Source: Pseudomonadota bacterium
Lineage (GTDB): Bacteria; Desulfobacterota; Binatia; Binatales; Binataceae
Direction: 5' to 3'
Assembly: GCA_021325025.1 (NCBI GenBank)
Contig: JAJPHZ010000023.1
Span: 1-64,000, forward strand
DNA length: 64,000 bases
Shown: positions 25,555 through 35,700 of the stretch, piece by piece
How the letters are laid out: every line of letters starts with the position of its first letter
Position numbering within the stretch: position 1 is the stretch's first letter
Notes under the pieces: model-generated
The model's database searches: none
Told to the model about the DNA's origin: nothing
Seen by the model: only the letters and a program-made list of their open reading frames with translations
Made by a program: the position numbers and the translations under genes

Positions 25555-26775
25555 ATGAACACGGAGAGACCTGACGGCGGAGTTTTAAAGGGTATTCGCG
25601 TTCTGGAAATGGGTATGAACGCGGCGGGCCCGATGGCCGCCGCAATCCTCGCCGACTGGGGCGCTGAGGTAATCAAGCTGGAGCCTCCCGAGGGTGATCC
25701 CGTCCGCGGCCTTATTCAGGACGTCGGTCTTGACGCGGGAGGACTCAATCCGCTGCTTCACGCGTGCAATCGTGGTAAACGCTCCATCGCCGTCAACCTG
25801 AAGAGCGCCGAGGGCAGGGCGATCTGTCATCGGCTCGCTGCGTCCGTGGATGTGTTCATCACCAATATGCGCGTTGCGGCGCTCGAGCGCCTGGAGATGG
25901 ATTACGGCCGGTTGGGCCAAATTAATCCCGGGCTCGTGTACTGCCTGGTAACGGGCTATGGCTGTGAAGGGCCTGACCGCGACCGGGCCGCCTATGATCT
26001 CGGGGTATTCTGGGGCCGAGCCGGCGTGGGCCCGGCAGTGCTTGGGGACAATGCCGAACCGCTGATGCGATGCGGCGCGTTCGGCGACTTCTATGCCGCG
26101 CTGAGTGCCGTGGCGGGTATTTGCGGAGCGTTGGTCAGCCGCGGACAGACCGGGCGCGGGCAAATGGTGTCCACTTCCCTTCTGCGCACCGGTGCCTATT
26201 GCATAAGCTCCGCCATCAACCGCACTTTGCTCGGTCAGCCAGCTCGGGCGATTGAAGAACGTGAACGCTTTCCCAATCCTCTCATCAATTGCTATCGCGA
26301 CAAGAACGGACGGTGGTTCTATTTGCTCGGCCTTCAGGGCGACCGTTTATGGCCCAAGTTGTGCCGCGCGATTGACCGTCCGGAGCTTGAGCGCGATCCG
26401 CGGCTGGCCGATATGGCACGGAGAAGGGTGAACTCGGCCGAAACCGTAAGGCTGCTCGACGAAATATTCGCAACCAGGACTCTCGAAGAGTGGCGCCCGC
26501 TATTCGACCGGGAGGACGTATGGTGGACGCCCGTGCAGAGCATAGCCGAGGTGATACAAGACCCGCAGCTGCGCGCCGGCAGAGCGTTTGCCCAGATAGA
26601 GCTGTCCGACCGCACCATCGAGGTCGTAGCGCAGCCGGTGGATTTTAGCGAGACGCAGTGGTCTGTGTCGTCAGCCGCGCCAGAAACTGGTGAGCACACG
26701 GAAGAAGTTCTTCTGGAACTGGGTTTCGATTGGGAACGGATAGGCAAGCTTAAGGAGCAAGGGGTCATCATCTAG
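25555..26775 (+). CDS. CaiB/BaiF (class III) CoA-transferase
   Basis: A 406-residue family III CoA-transferase. The N-terminal LKGIRVLEMG, the ADWGAEVIKLEPPEGDP motif and YDLGVFWGRAG, where the catalytic Asp that forms the acyl-aspartyl anhydride normally lies, support the call. These enzymes move CoA between carboxylic acids and so activate a substrate acid without ATP. ATG at 25555 follows GGTGGA; a GTG nine bases earlier is an alternative. It lies 67 bp after the SDR gene in the same run. Confidence 0.92.
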   Translation: MNTERPDGGVLKGIRVLEMGMNAAGPMAAAILADWGAEVIKLEPPEGDPVRGLIQDVGLDAGGLNPLLHACNRGKRSIAVNLKSAEGRAICHRLAASVDVFITNMRVAALERLEMDYGRLGQINPGLVYCLVTGYGCEGPDRDRAAYDLGVFWGRAGVGPAVLGDNAEPLMRCGAFGDFYAALSAVAGICGALVSRGQTGRGQMVSTSLLRTGAYCISSAINRTLLGQPARAIEERERFPNPLINCYRDKNGRWFYLLGLQGDRLWPKLCRAIDRPELERDPRLADMARRRVNSAETVRLLDEIFATRTLEEWRPLFDREDVWWTPVQSIAEVIQDPQLRAGRAFAQIELSDRTIEVVAQPVDFSETQWSVSSAAPETGEHTEEVLLELGFDWERIGKLKEQGVII

Positions 26776-26848
26776 ATACCAGGCATGCCAGAGCCTGCTG
26801 TCTGAGGCATATTAGCCAGTCCGCACAGTCGATTGGGAATAACGAGAT

Positions 26849-27730
26849 ATGGAGCAGAAGGTGTGTTTCTTTAGCGCAGGAGTTCCAATAGCGGGGGTGA
26901 TTGGAATTCCGGACGATTATCGGCAGGGCGAAAAGCGCGCCGGTATTGTGTTTTGCTGCGGCTTCATCAGCGTAAAAGAAATTCACATTCCCGCGAATGC
27001 TGAATACATGCGCAGACGCGGTTATGTGACCCTCCGCTTCGACTATCGTTACTTTGGCGAGAGCGGTGGGGAGCCGCGCTCACGGTTGATTCCTCAGGAC
27101 CAGGTGGCGGATATCCAGAGTGCCGTTACGTTCCTGCAGCATCGGCCGGAGGTCGATCCGGAGCGCATCGGACTTTATGGGCATAGTTGGGGATGCGGCA
27201 ACGTAAGCTACGTGGCGGGAATTGATGACCGGATTAAGTGCACGGTTGGAATCGGAGGCCCAGCGGACTGCGAGCGCCAGTTCCGCCTCGGTACCGGCTT
27301 TGAGAGGTTTCTTGAGAGGGTCAAACGTGCGCGCACGGAGTTTATCCTGACGGGAAAGCCGACGTACGCCGACGTGAGTAAATTCATGGGCCGCGATCCG
27401 GAGATGGCCAGGGTGATCGAGGAGCAAAAGCAGCTGTATTCGACCTGGCGCCCGGAATTTACTTTTGAATCGCTGGCGGACGTCATGCGGTTTAAGCCGG
27501 AATCGGTTGTTCATCAGATTGCGCCGCGGGCCATAATGTGGCTGTTCTCCGACGCCGACAAACTGGTTTCCCAGTTCGAGGGAACGAGCTTTCTTGCCAA
27601 GGCGCGTGAGCCCAAGCAGTTGGTAATCCTCAACGGACTGACCCACGACGATATGTATCGTGAGCCGGGTTTCTCGCAGGTGATGGAGCATACCCGGGCG
27701 TGGTTCGCGAAATATCTACCAGCGCGATAA
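26849..27730 (+). CDS. Alpha/beta hydrolase (dienelactone hydrolase/peptidase-like)
   Basis: A 293-residue serine hydrolase. The nucleophile elbow is LYGHSWGCG, preceded by a typical RFDYRYFGESGG strand, and the Asp and His are probably in FSDADKLV and LTHDDMY. It resembles the broad dienelactone hydrolase and X-Pro dipeptidyl-peptidase-like clan. A role in opening a lactone or hydrolysing a CoA ester or C-C bond in the local pathway is inferred. It sits between two CoA-transferase genes. Confidence 0.88.
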   Translation: MEQKVCFFSAGVPIAGVIGIPDDYRQGEKRAGIVFCCGFISVKEIHIPANAEYMRRRGYVTLRFDYRYFGESGGEPRSRLIPQDQVADIQSAVTFLQHRPEVDPERIGLYGHSWGCGNVSYVAGIDDRIKCTVGIGGPADCERQFRLGTGFERFLERVKRARTEFILTGKPTYADVSKFMGRDPEMARVIEEQKQLYSTWRPEFTFESLADVMRFKPESVVHQIAPRAIMWLFSDADKLVSQFEGTSFLAKAREPKQLVILNGLTHDDMYREPGFSQVMEHTRAWFAKYLPAR

Positions 27731-27756
27731 CAGCACTGCGTAAAGGGTCCACGCTA

Positions 27757-28881
27757 ATGGGAGTTCTGCGCGGGTATCGTATCTTGGAGTTCTCGGGCAT
27801 CGGGCCTGCGCCGATGTGCGCGATGCTGCTTTCCGACCTGGGCGCGGAGGTGATTCGCCTGGACAATCCGGCCGCCGAGGGCGGCCTGCCCGCCAGATTC
27901 AACTTTCTCAGGAGAGGCCGCCGGTCAGTAGCGCTCGACCTCAAGCGGCCTGCAGCGCGAGTTGTGGTCATGCGGCTGGTGGAGAAGGCCGACGCGCTTG
28001 TTGAAGGGTTTCGGCCCGGTGTCATGGAACGCCTGGGGTTGGGTCCCGAGGAATGTCTGGCGCGCAATCCCCGGCTGATCTATGGACGGATGACGGGCTG
28101 GGGGCAGGAGGGCCCGCTGGCGCGCGCCGCCGGCCACGATATCAACTACATTGCTCTCAGCGGCGCGTTGCACGCGATCGGACGCGCCGGACAGCCACCG
28201 GTTCCGCCCCTTAATCTGGTTGGAGATTTCGGCGGCGGCGCGCTCTTCCTTGCCCTTGGTATCGTCGCGGGCCTGCTTGAGGCTCACAAGTCGGGCAAGG
28301 GCCAGGTCATCGATGCGGCCGTGGTGGATGGCGCTGCCTATCTGATGACTGCAATCTATGCCAATTATGCGGCAGGCGCGTGGAGCGACGAACACGGCGT
28401 CAACCTTATCGACAGTGGGGCTCCCTTCTACGACGTGTACGAAACGCGCGACGGCAAGTATGTGAGTGTCGGCGCGCTGGAGGCGAAGTTTTACGCGCAA
28501 TTGTGTCAACTGTGCGGGCTGAACGAAGAAGATCGGACGGCTCACGACGATCGGCGACGATGGCCTGAGATGAAGCGCCGTCTGAGCGCGCTGTTTGCGA
28601 GCAAAACCCGTGAGGAATGGTGCGCATTGCTGGAGGGAACCGATGCGTGTTTCGCCCCCGTGCTAAGCATGGCTGAAGCGCCCGCCCATCCCCACAACCG
28701 CCGTCGGGGAACCTTCGTTGAATTTGGCGGAGCGGTCCAACCGGCCCCTGCGCCGCGCTTCAGCCGCACGCCAAGTGCGATTCAAGGCCCCGCTGTAAGG
28801 CCGGGCGAGCACACCGAACAGGTCTTACGCGATTGGGGAATCTGCGAGGAGGAGATCCGAGAAGCAACACGTCCGGACTAA
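27757..28881 (+). CDS. CaiB/BaiF (class III) CoA-transferase
   Basis: A 374-residue family III CoA-transferase, the second in the run. ATG at 27757 gives the standard beginning (LRGYRILEFSG); the longer open frame would overlap the hydrolase gene. LSDLGAEVIRLDNP and GHDINYIALSG with the expected catalytic Asp are present, and VIDAAVVDGAAYL is typical of the alpha-methylacyl-CoA racemase/CaiB clan. It could be a racemase-like member, but the sequence alone does not decide. It ends the plus-strand degradative run. Confidence 0.92.
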   Translation: MGVLRGYRILEFSGIGPAPMCAMLLSDLGAEVIRLDNPAAEGGLPARFNFLRRGRRSVALDLKRPAARVVVMRLVEKADALVEGFRPGVMERLGLGPEECLARNPRLIYGRMTGWGQEGPLARAAGHDINYIALSGALHAIGRAGQPPVPPLNLVGDFGGGALFLALGIVAGLLEAHKSGKGQVIDAAVVDGAAYLMTAIYANYAAGAWSDEHGVNLIDSGAPFYDVYETRDGKYVSVGALEAKFYAQLCQLCGLNEEDRTAHDDRRRWPEMKRRLSALFASKTREEWCALLEGTDACFAPVLSMAEAPAHPHNRRRGTFVEFGGAVQPAPAPRFSRTPSAIQGPAVRPGEHTEQVLRDWGICEEEIREATRPD

Positions 28882-29084
28882 GCGGGCGTATGCCGTCTGG
28901 GTGAAGCCAATGAACTCCATTTCCCATTCCGGTGTCCCGACGGCACCCGACACAGGCAAGCCGCGCGCCGTAAAGCCCCGTCATCGGCCTTATCGTGCAT
29001 GTGCAAGGCCTCGAAGCACTCGGACGCCTTTTCGCCGACCTGGCGAAAGTTTTTAACCGAAGAGCAACGGAGGAATTATACACC

Positions 29085-30476
29085 ATGAAAGCCACAGCGG
29101 TATCCCCGCGGCAACTGACAGTGGCCCGCCTGCTATCTGTCGCATTGACAGCGCTCGCTTTACTGGCCGCTTTCCCGGATGCAGCCAAAGCGGATGTTAC
29201 GTACACCGAGGAGGCCTATAGGGCTCTTGCCGAAGCAGGTTCGGATGTCCCCGCCCCGGGCACGGTTATTAACAATTCCAATTGGAAAATCTACCGCAAA
29301 TACCTGACGATCGGGTACCAGGCCTTTCACCAGAAGTCCCTGCCCTTTTATTTTGGTGACGGGACCGAGTTCAACATGGTTGTGACTAACTACGTACCGG
29401 TGCCCATGCCGAAGATCTTCGTTCAGCATACCGAGCAGTACGCCGGCCGCGTAAGACTTGAACCTTCCTCTCACGGGGGATGGCTCGCCGCCAACTACGT
29501 TGCAGGACTTCCCTTTCCAAAACCATCAGGGCCGATGGCCGGAGTCGAGATAGCGTACGATGCGCTGTACCGCTTCTCACCATATGCGTACGAGTCATGG
29601 GTCGATACTCATTCCATAGATCGTTATCGCAACGAGTCATCAACCCTGTTTAACTCCTATTTTTACCGTGTGATGCATTTGAGCGACCCTGACCTGGGAT
29701 ATCCGTTGAATCTGCCGATTGCCAAAGGATATTGGCTGTTGAACCGGTATGAGGTTGTGAATCCGGAACAGTCGAAATACACAACCCAGGTCGTCAACTT
29801 CCCGGACCGTCAGGACACGCTGCCGGAAAACTATGTCTTTCTGCCTTCCTTGAGGCGGTCCATCCGCCTTTCCAATGCGGCCCACTGCGCGCCGATCCTT
29901 GGTACCGAATTCATTAACGACGATAGCTTCCCGGTAAAGTTCCAGATACCTTTCTTTGACGTCAAGCTCCTGGGCAAGAAGACCATTCTCGCCGTCGACC
30001 ACGTACGCCAGTTGAACGCGAAGGAGGGCAAAACATTTCCGATCAATGAAATGTACACCCATGGCGATCCGTTGCCCGGCTTCATGAAGCCGGAATATGC
30101 GAAATGGGAGCCAATGCCGGTGTACGTCATCGACGCGAAACCCTTGCCCTCCTTAGGCGGTTATTGTTATTCCCACCGCGTCTTTTACATCAACGCCGAC
30201 TCGTATAATATCCTGGCCGACGAGGCTTACGACGTGTCGGGCAGGCTGTGGAAATTCAACGTGTACAACTGGCGCATCAGCAGCCTGAATGACGGTGAGC
30301 CATTCATCTCAACCGCCGACTATTATGGCGGAATTTACGACGTACAGAACGCGCACATGAATATGACAGGGTCGTGGCACGGGGCACCGGCGCGCATCGA
30401 CAAGGAATTGGACGCCGGGCGGCTAAATGCCGGAGTGTACGGTTTCCCTGGCAGCCTTTCCCAGGTCATGCGGTGA
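29085..30476 (+). CDS. DUF1329 family exported protein
   Basis: A 463-residue protein of the DUF1329 family, related in fold to the LolA/LolB lipid-binding proteins. The ATG at 29085 has GGAGG about 11 bases upstream and starts a clear signal peptide ending near residue 36 (DAAKA before DVTYT), so the protein is periplasmic or outer-membrane linked. DUF1329 genes are often beside RND transporters and degradation genes for hydrophobic compounds in Pseudomonas, Burkholderia and Binatota-like genomes. Here it follows the catabolic run by about 200 bp with no visible operator copy. Confidence 0.9.
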   Translation: MKATAVSPRQLTVARLLSVALTALALLAAFPDAAKADVTYTEEAYRALAEAGSDVPAPGTVINNSNWKIYRKYLTIGYQAFHQKSLPFYFGDGTEFNMVVTNYVPVPMPKIFVQHTEQYAGRVRLEPSSHGGWLAANYVAGLPFPKPSGPMAGVEIAYDALYRFSPYAYESWVDTHSIDRYRNESSTLFNSYFYRVMHLSDPDLGYPLNLPIAKGYWLLNRYEVVNPEQSKYTTQVVNFPDRQDTLPENYVFLPSLRRSIRLSNAAHCAPILGTEFINDDSFPVKFQIPFFDVKLLGKKTILAVDHVRQLNAKEGKTFPINEMYTHGDPLPGFMKPEYAKWEPMPVYVIDAKPLPSLGGYCYSHRVFYINADSYNILADEAYDVSGRLWKFNVYNWRISSLNDGEPFISTADYYGGIYDVQNAHMNMTGSWHGAPARIDKELDAGRLNAGVYGFPGSLSQVMR

Positions 30477-30573
30477 TTGCGCACTACCGGGAGCGGGGCC
30501 GAGGCGCGGAGCAAATTGCCAGGTCGAACGGATCGGACCCTGCTCTGCCTGCACGGTCATCGCGGAATCACCC

Positions 30574-32718
30574 TCACGGCGAGCCTCGGACCTTGAACGA
30601 TACCTGGTCAAGCAAGCGGCCGGAGCGATCCATCAGCGCCAGCACGTGGAACCCCGGAGTGGGCGGCCACAGCAGGAGCCGGGCGGCGGAGCCCAAGTCG
30701 TGGGAATCAAGCCGCCAGTGCGCGCCGGGGCCGGTGCGCTCCGCCTCGAACCTGACCCGTTGGGCCGCGCGCGGGATATCGGGGTCCAGCGCGATTATGG
30801 TTTGTGCGGCGGGCGACAGGATGCGCGGATTTTGATCATTAAGGCGCGGCATCGGCGTGCCGGGTTCGGTGCCCGCGATAAACCATTCGGTGCGCGGCGG
30901 CTCAACCGAATCGGCAAACGCGACCGTGGCTGCACGCAGGGCGGCGGGACGCGCGATCGCCCCGCCGCCGTAGCGGTCGTGCAGGTAGTTCATTACTTCC
31001 AACCATACCGGCGCCGCGCCCGTGATTCCGGTCACGTTGTGCATCGCGGCGCCTGAAACGTTGCCGACCCACACGCCCACCGTAAAACGGTTGGTGTAAC
31101 CCACGCACCAGTTGTCGCGCATATCCTTGCTGGTGCCGGTCTTGACCGCGCTCCAGTAGGGCGTGGCCAGACTGTTCTCCAGTCCGAAGGTGGCGCTGCG
31201 GCTGGCGCGGTCGGAAAGGATGTCGGAGATTAACCAAGCTGCCTGGGGCGAGTAGATGCGCGTGCCGGAGGTTTTCTCCGTTGCGAACAGGCGCATTGGC
31301 GACCATACGCCGCCGTTAGCCAGTGTGCGGTAGGCGTTGACGAGGTCCCACAGGCTTACGTCGGGCGAGCCCAGCGCGATGGACGCGCCGTAGTAGTCGC
31401 CGGGCTCGGAGATCTCCGCAAAGCCAAGGTGCCGCAGATGCTCCGCCAGGGCGTCCACGCCGATCAGCCCTGCGGTCCTGACGGCGGGGACGTTGAGCGA
31501 GGAGGCCAGCGCTGTGCGCATCGAGACCAGTCCTCTGAACTGCCGGTCGTAGTCAAGCGGCCGGTACAGGCCGCGCTCCTCGGGCACTTCCAGCGGCGTG
31601 TCGAGCAACAGCGAGGCCGGAGTCAGCAGCCGGCGCTCCAGCGCCAGGGCGTACAAGAAAGGCTTCAGGGCCGACCCGGGCTGGCGCAATGCGCGAACTC
31701 CGTCAACATAGGGCGCGCTGGACAGGTCGCCGGTGCCGGCCACATAGGCCCATACCTGGCCGGTGGCGTTTTCCACCGCCAGCACGGCGCCGTCGTTTAC
31801 GTGGCGGTCGCGCACCTGGAGAATCTGGATGTGCAGCGCATTCGCGGCAAGGGTCTGGGTGTCGCGATCGAGGGTGCATCGAACCGATCGATTCGCGCCG
31901 CGCAGCCATCGCTGCGCCAGTCCCGGTGCAAGCGCCGCGCGGTTGAAATCGCTGCCGCGCCGTGCCGTGGCGCGGCTGACGGCATCCGCGACGTCCTCAG
32001 GCGCGGGCGCGTCCGCCGCCGCCGCACGCAGCGTCTGCGCGCGCCGCATCAGCTCCGCGCGCCGCGCGTTGGGCGCCTTGAGCAGGGCGGCCATCACCAC
32101 CGCCTCGGCGGGGCCAATCCCGCCGGGCTGCTTGCCGAACATCACGCGCGACGCGGCAGCCACGCCCTGCAACTCGCCGCGATACGTGACGAGATTGAGA
32201 TAAGCCTCGAGAATCTGGCGCTTGGACCATTGGCGCTCCAGGGCCAGCGCCGCCTTGATCTGGACCAGCTTCTGCCATGCGGTTTTGCGCCGATGCGCCG
32301 GAGCCAGCGCGGGATCGAGCAGTGCCGCAAGCTGCATCGTAATCGTGCTGGCGCCGCCGGCGTGCCGCCCCGTCAGCCGCGCGCGCAAGGAGCGTCCAAT
32401 CGCCATCAAATCGACGCCGCGATGGCGCCAGAAGCGGCGGTCTTCGGCGCGAATCGCTGCCTTGATCAGGGCCGGCGAGATATCGTCGAGTGCAGTCCAC
32501 GCCAAGCGGCGTCCCTGCCGGTCGATCCGCACCTCGTGCAGCGGCTGGCCGCGGCGGTCGAGCAGTTGCGCGTCGGAGGGCCGCCATCGTGCCCGCACCT
32601 CATCGAAGCCAGGCATGATGGGCTGTGGAATCGCGAGCCACGCCGTTGTCAGGATTATGCCGGCTGCGCCGATGCACATCCCGATCTGTTTCAGATGACG
32701 ATGCATCGGCTGATTCAC
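30574..32718 (-). CDS. pbpC: Penicillin-binding protein 1C
   Basis: A bifunctional peptidoglycan synthase of about 714 residues. A GTG at 32718 overlaps the TGA of the upstream alpha-2-macroglobulin gene and is preferred; an ATG four codons later is possible. After one membrane anchor, the transglycosylase domain has AEDRRFWRHRG and GGASTITMQLA. The transpeptidase has the serine in QPGSALKPFL, SLN in SSLNVPA, and KTG in AVKTGTSKDMRDNW. A short BiPBP-type C-terminal domain ends the protein. PBP1C with alpha-2-macroglobulin is a conserved pair thought to guard and repair the wall after breach. Confidence 0.96.
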   Translation of the reverse strand: MNQPMHRHLKQIGMCIGAAGIILTTAWLAIPQPIMPGFDEVRARWRPSDAQLLDRRGQPLHEVRIDRQGRRLAWTALDDISPALIKAAIRAEDRRFWRHRGVDLMAIGRSLRARLTGRHAGGASTITMQLAALLDPALAPAHRRKTAWQKLVQIKAALALERQWSKRQILEAYLNLVTYRGELQGVAAASRVMFGKQPGGIGPAEAVVMAALLKAPNARRAELMRRAQTLRAAAADAPAPEDVADAVSRATARRGSDFNRAALAPGLAQRWLRGANRSVRCTLDRDTQTLAANALHIQILQVRDRHVNDGAVLAVENATGQVWAYVAGTGDLSSAPYVDGVRALRQPGSALKPFLYALALERRLLTPASLLLDTPLEVPEERGLYRPLDYDRQFRGLVSMRTALASSLNVPAVRTAGLIGVDALAEHLRHLGFAEISEPGDYYGASIALGSPDVSLWDLVNAYRTLANGGVWSPMRLFATEKTSGTRIYSPQAAWLISDILSDRASRSATFGLENSLATPYWSAVKTGTSKDMRDNWCVGYTNRFTVGVWVGNVSGAAMHNVTGITGAAPVWLEVMNYLHDRYGGGAIARPAALRAATVAFADSVEPPRTEWFIAGTEPGTPMPRLNDQNPRILSPAAQTIIALDPDIPRAAQRVRFEAERTGPGAHWRLDSHDLGSAARLLLWPPTPGFHVLALMDRSGRLLDQVSFKVRGSP

Positions 32719-35700
32719 CGGCCGACCTCGAAGGGCGCATTGGGCAGCTCGCCGAACATCTCCGGCTCGTACAGCGGCTCGACGCGCGTGGCTGGGAGCT
32801 GGAAGGTTCCCGCCTGGTTCAACCGAATCGTGTATTCGACGTCGAAGGTGCCCTTGGGCAGGTAATCGTAGTAGGCGCGGAAGGCGTCGAAGGCGCGTTC
32901 GACAAAGGCCGGCCACAGGTAATTTTCGTTGTTCCAGTTCTCCGTAGAGGTGGCAATTTGGGAATCGCGCGCCAGCCCGGTTCCCAGATGCGACGCGCCG
33001 GCGGGAATCGGATCGTTGACGACCACCCAGGTCATGTCGGTCTGCGCCTCGATCCTGAGGTGCACGCGGACCAAGTCGCCCTGACGCCATCCACCGCGGT
33101 GCGGGCTTTCCACCGGCGTAAGCGTCCGAATGATCCTGTAGCCGCTGGAGAGCGGGGCCTTGAGCGGAATTGCGGCGTTGGCGCGCACCTGCACCCACGG
33201 ATTGCCGCCGCCGGCGTGATCGATGCGCAAATCAGCCTGGGCCGGCGGCCATGCGAAGTCCAGCGTCCCGCCTTGGGGCGCGCGGGTCCATTGCAGTTGC
33301 TGCCGGGCGCCGTCGATTGCGGCGGATGTGATGCCGTTGATCGGTTTTGATTCGAAGACCTTGGCGAACTTGTCCACGGCCAGCGTGCCCCACGCGTTGG
33401 CGGTGGTGGTAAGCCACGCCCCGCGCGACTGCATCGCCATCGCGCCCACCATCACCTTGGGCAAGTCATCGTGCCACAGGTCGTTGTCGAGCAGGAGCAG
33501 GGCCAGACGCATTTGGTTGGTCTGGGGGCCGATCATCAACCACCACAGGTCGCTGCCCGACAGATGGGCGCCGGTGCCCTGCCAGTTAAGCCGGGCGCGC
33601 ATGATCTGCTCGGCCGCCGCCAGGCGGGGCGCGCGCTGCGGCGCTGATTTCATCCGCAGCAGGATACTCCACCAGTCGATTACGGCGGAGTCAGGCCACA
33701 GGTTGGGGTCGATGATGATCGTGCCGAGCATCGATGGCTTGGCCTTGCCGACGCGCGTCAGCGCCTCGATCGCCGCCAGTTTGCGCAGCGGCAGGTCGAC
33801 GCTGGTCACCGGCTCGTAGCGTACAACCTTTGCCTCGACGAAGTCGGCCAGCCCCTTTTCGATCGCCTCGAGCGAGGTGGAGGGAATCTCAAACCCGGCC
33901 TCATTGGTCAGCGACAAAAAGTATGACGTCAGCACATCGCTGCCCAGCTCCTGGCTGGGGAAATACTTGAGCAGTCCGTCGGGGTCGGTGTAAGAGGGCA
34001 GGTCCGCAACAATGCCCTGCCACAGCTTCGGATCGCGCAGCGCCACGGCGCGCGACACGCGCTGCTCAAGGCATGAGTAGGGATAATCGCGCATCCACTG
34101 GCGCACCCCGTCCAGCCCCGCGACCAGCGAGCGACTGAGCGTTAGCGCGACGCCGCCCGCGCCGGGAATCGCGTCGGCGGGACGGGCGATCGGCTGCGTG
34201 ATTGGTTTTTCCCATCTGATTAGAGTCGCCTGATAGGTGCGGACCGGCACCGCGGGCAGTACGCGCTGAGTTATGAGCAGATGGTCCGAGGGGCCGCCCG
34301 CCGCGGTGATCGCTTCGACGTGATATTTAAGCTGCGCGACGCCCATCGGTACGTTGATTTTCCAACCGATCGTCCGGCCCTCGCCCGGGCCCAGTTGCAG
34401 CTTTTGCACCGGCTGCGGCGCCGCGGCGGCCAGCCCCTCGACCCTGGCGCTGACGGCGGTCTCCAAGGCATGCTCGGATGCGTTGCTCACGGTGAACTGC
34501 GCGTCGAAGGAATCGCCGGTACGGATGATCGGCGACACCCCGGCAAACAGCATCAGGTCTTGCGTGGAGCGGATGGTGGTTGAGCCGGTGCCGAACAGGC
34601 CGGTCCCCGCGCTGGCGACGGCGACGATTTTGAACGAGGTCAGCGAATCATTGAGCGGCACATCCACTTGCGCCTGCCCGCGTTCATCCAGCGCGACCAC
34701 CGCCTTCCACAGCAGCAGGGTGTTGAACAACTCACGCGTGACGCGGCGTCCGCCGCCGCCGCCGGGCGGGAGCGCCTTAAGCCCATAATGGCGCTTGCCG
34801 ACCACCTGCATCTGGGCGGTGGAGGTTTCGATTTCGTAGGGCCGCCGGCCCATCATCGCCTCAAGCAGCTTCCAACTGTCGTTGGGGCTGAGTTCGAGCA
34901 GCCCCTGATCGACGGCCGCCACCGCGACCTCCGCGCCGGGCGCCAGCGGCGCGCCGTTGGCGGTTTTGACGGCAATCTTCACGTGGGCCTTCTGGCGCAC
35001 ATGATATACGGCGCGATCCGCGCTGACCGCGACCTTCAATTCGTGAGCGCGCCATCCCACGCGCAACTCGGCGATTCCCAGCTTGAACGCGGGCTTGCCC
35101 AGATCAACCATCGCGGTCGGCTGGATCGATCCGATCCGTCCGCGCACCGCGAGCACCGAGACGAACACGTTGGGCGCGTAATCGCGGATTGGCACTCTGA
35201 TCACCGGGTCCTTGCCGGACAGCGGGAATACCGACGCCGCGAGAATGCCTTCACGCTCCACGGTGACCAGCACGGTGGCCTCGCTGAACGGCATCCGCAC
35301 CTGCAAGCGCGCGGTATCGCCGGGTTGGTAGGCCGGCTTTTCGGGCAGCACGTCCATGCGGTCGTGGTCGTGACCCTCGAACCATTCGCGGCGCTCGCCG
35401 GGGATGTAGATTTCGGTGTTGGCCGCGCTGGTGTTGCCGGCGTCGTCGGTAACCGTCGCCTGCACCACTACCGAACCGGTCAACGCGGGCTTTGCGTTGC
35501 ACACCAGCATCCCGCGGCGGTCAGTGCGGCCCGCGCACAACTCGCCCGCCGGGCGCGTCTCGATCGTGTTTTCGTAGGCGTAAAATCCGCCCACCATCCG
35601 CTTGCGGTAGGAATAAACGGTGCGGCTGAACAGGGTCATCCGCGCCGCGGCGCCCGCCGCCGGTTTGCCCTGCTGGTCCACCACGGCGGCGTGGATGCGC

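Noticed and set aside
28995..29084. Longer N-terminus for the DUF1329 protein
   Set aside because: The ATG at 29085 has a good GGAGG and starts a proper signal peptide, which the extension would bury.
31429..32865. Plus-strand open frame (478 codons)
   Set aside because: Antisense of pbpC, whose catalytic motifs are complete.
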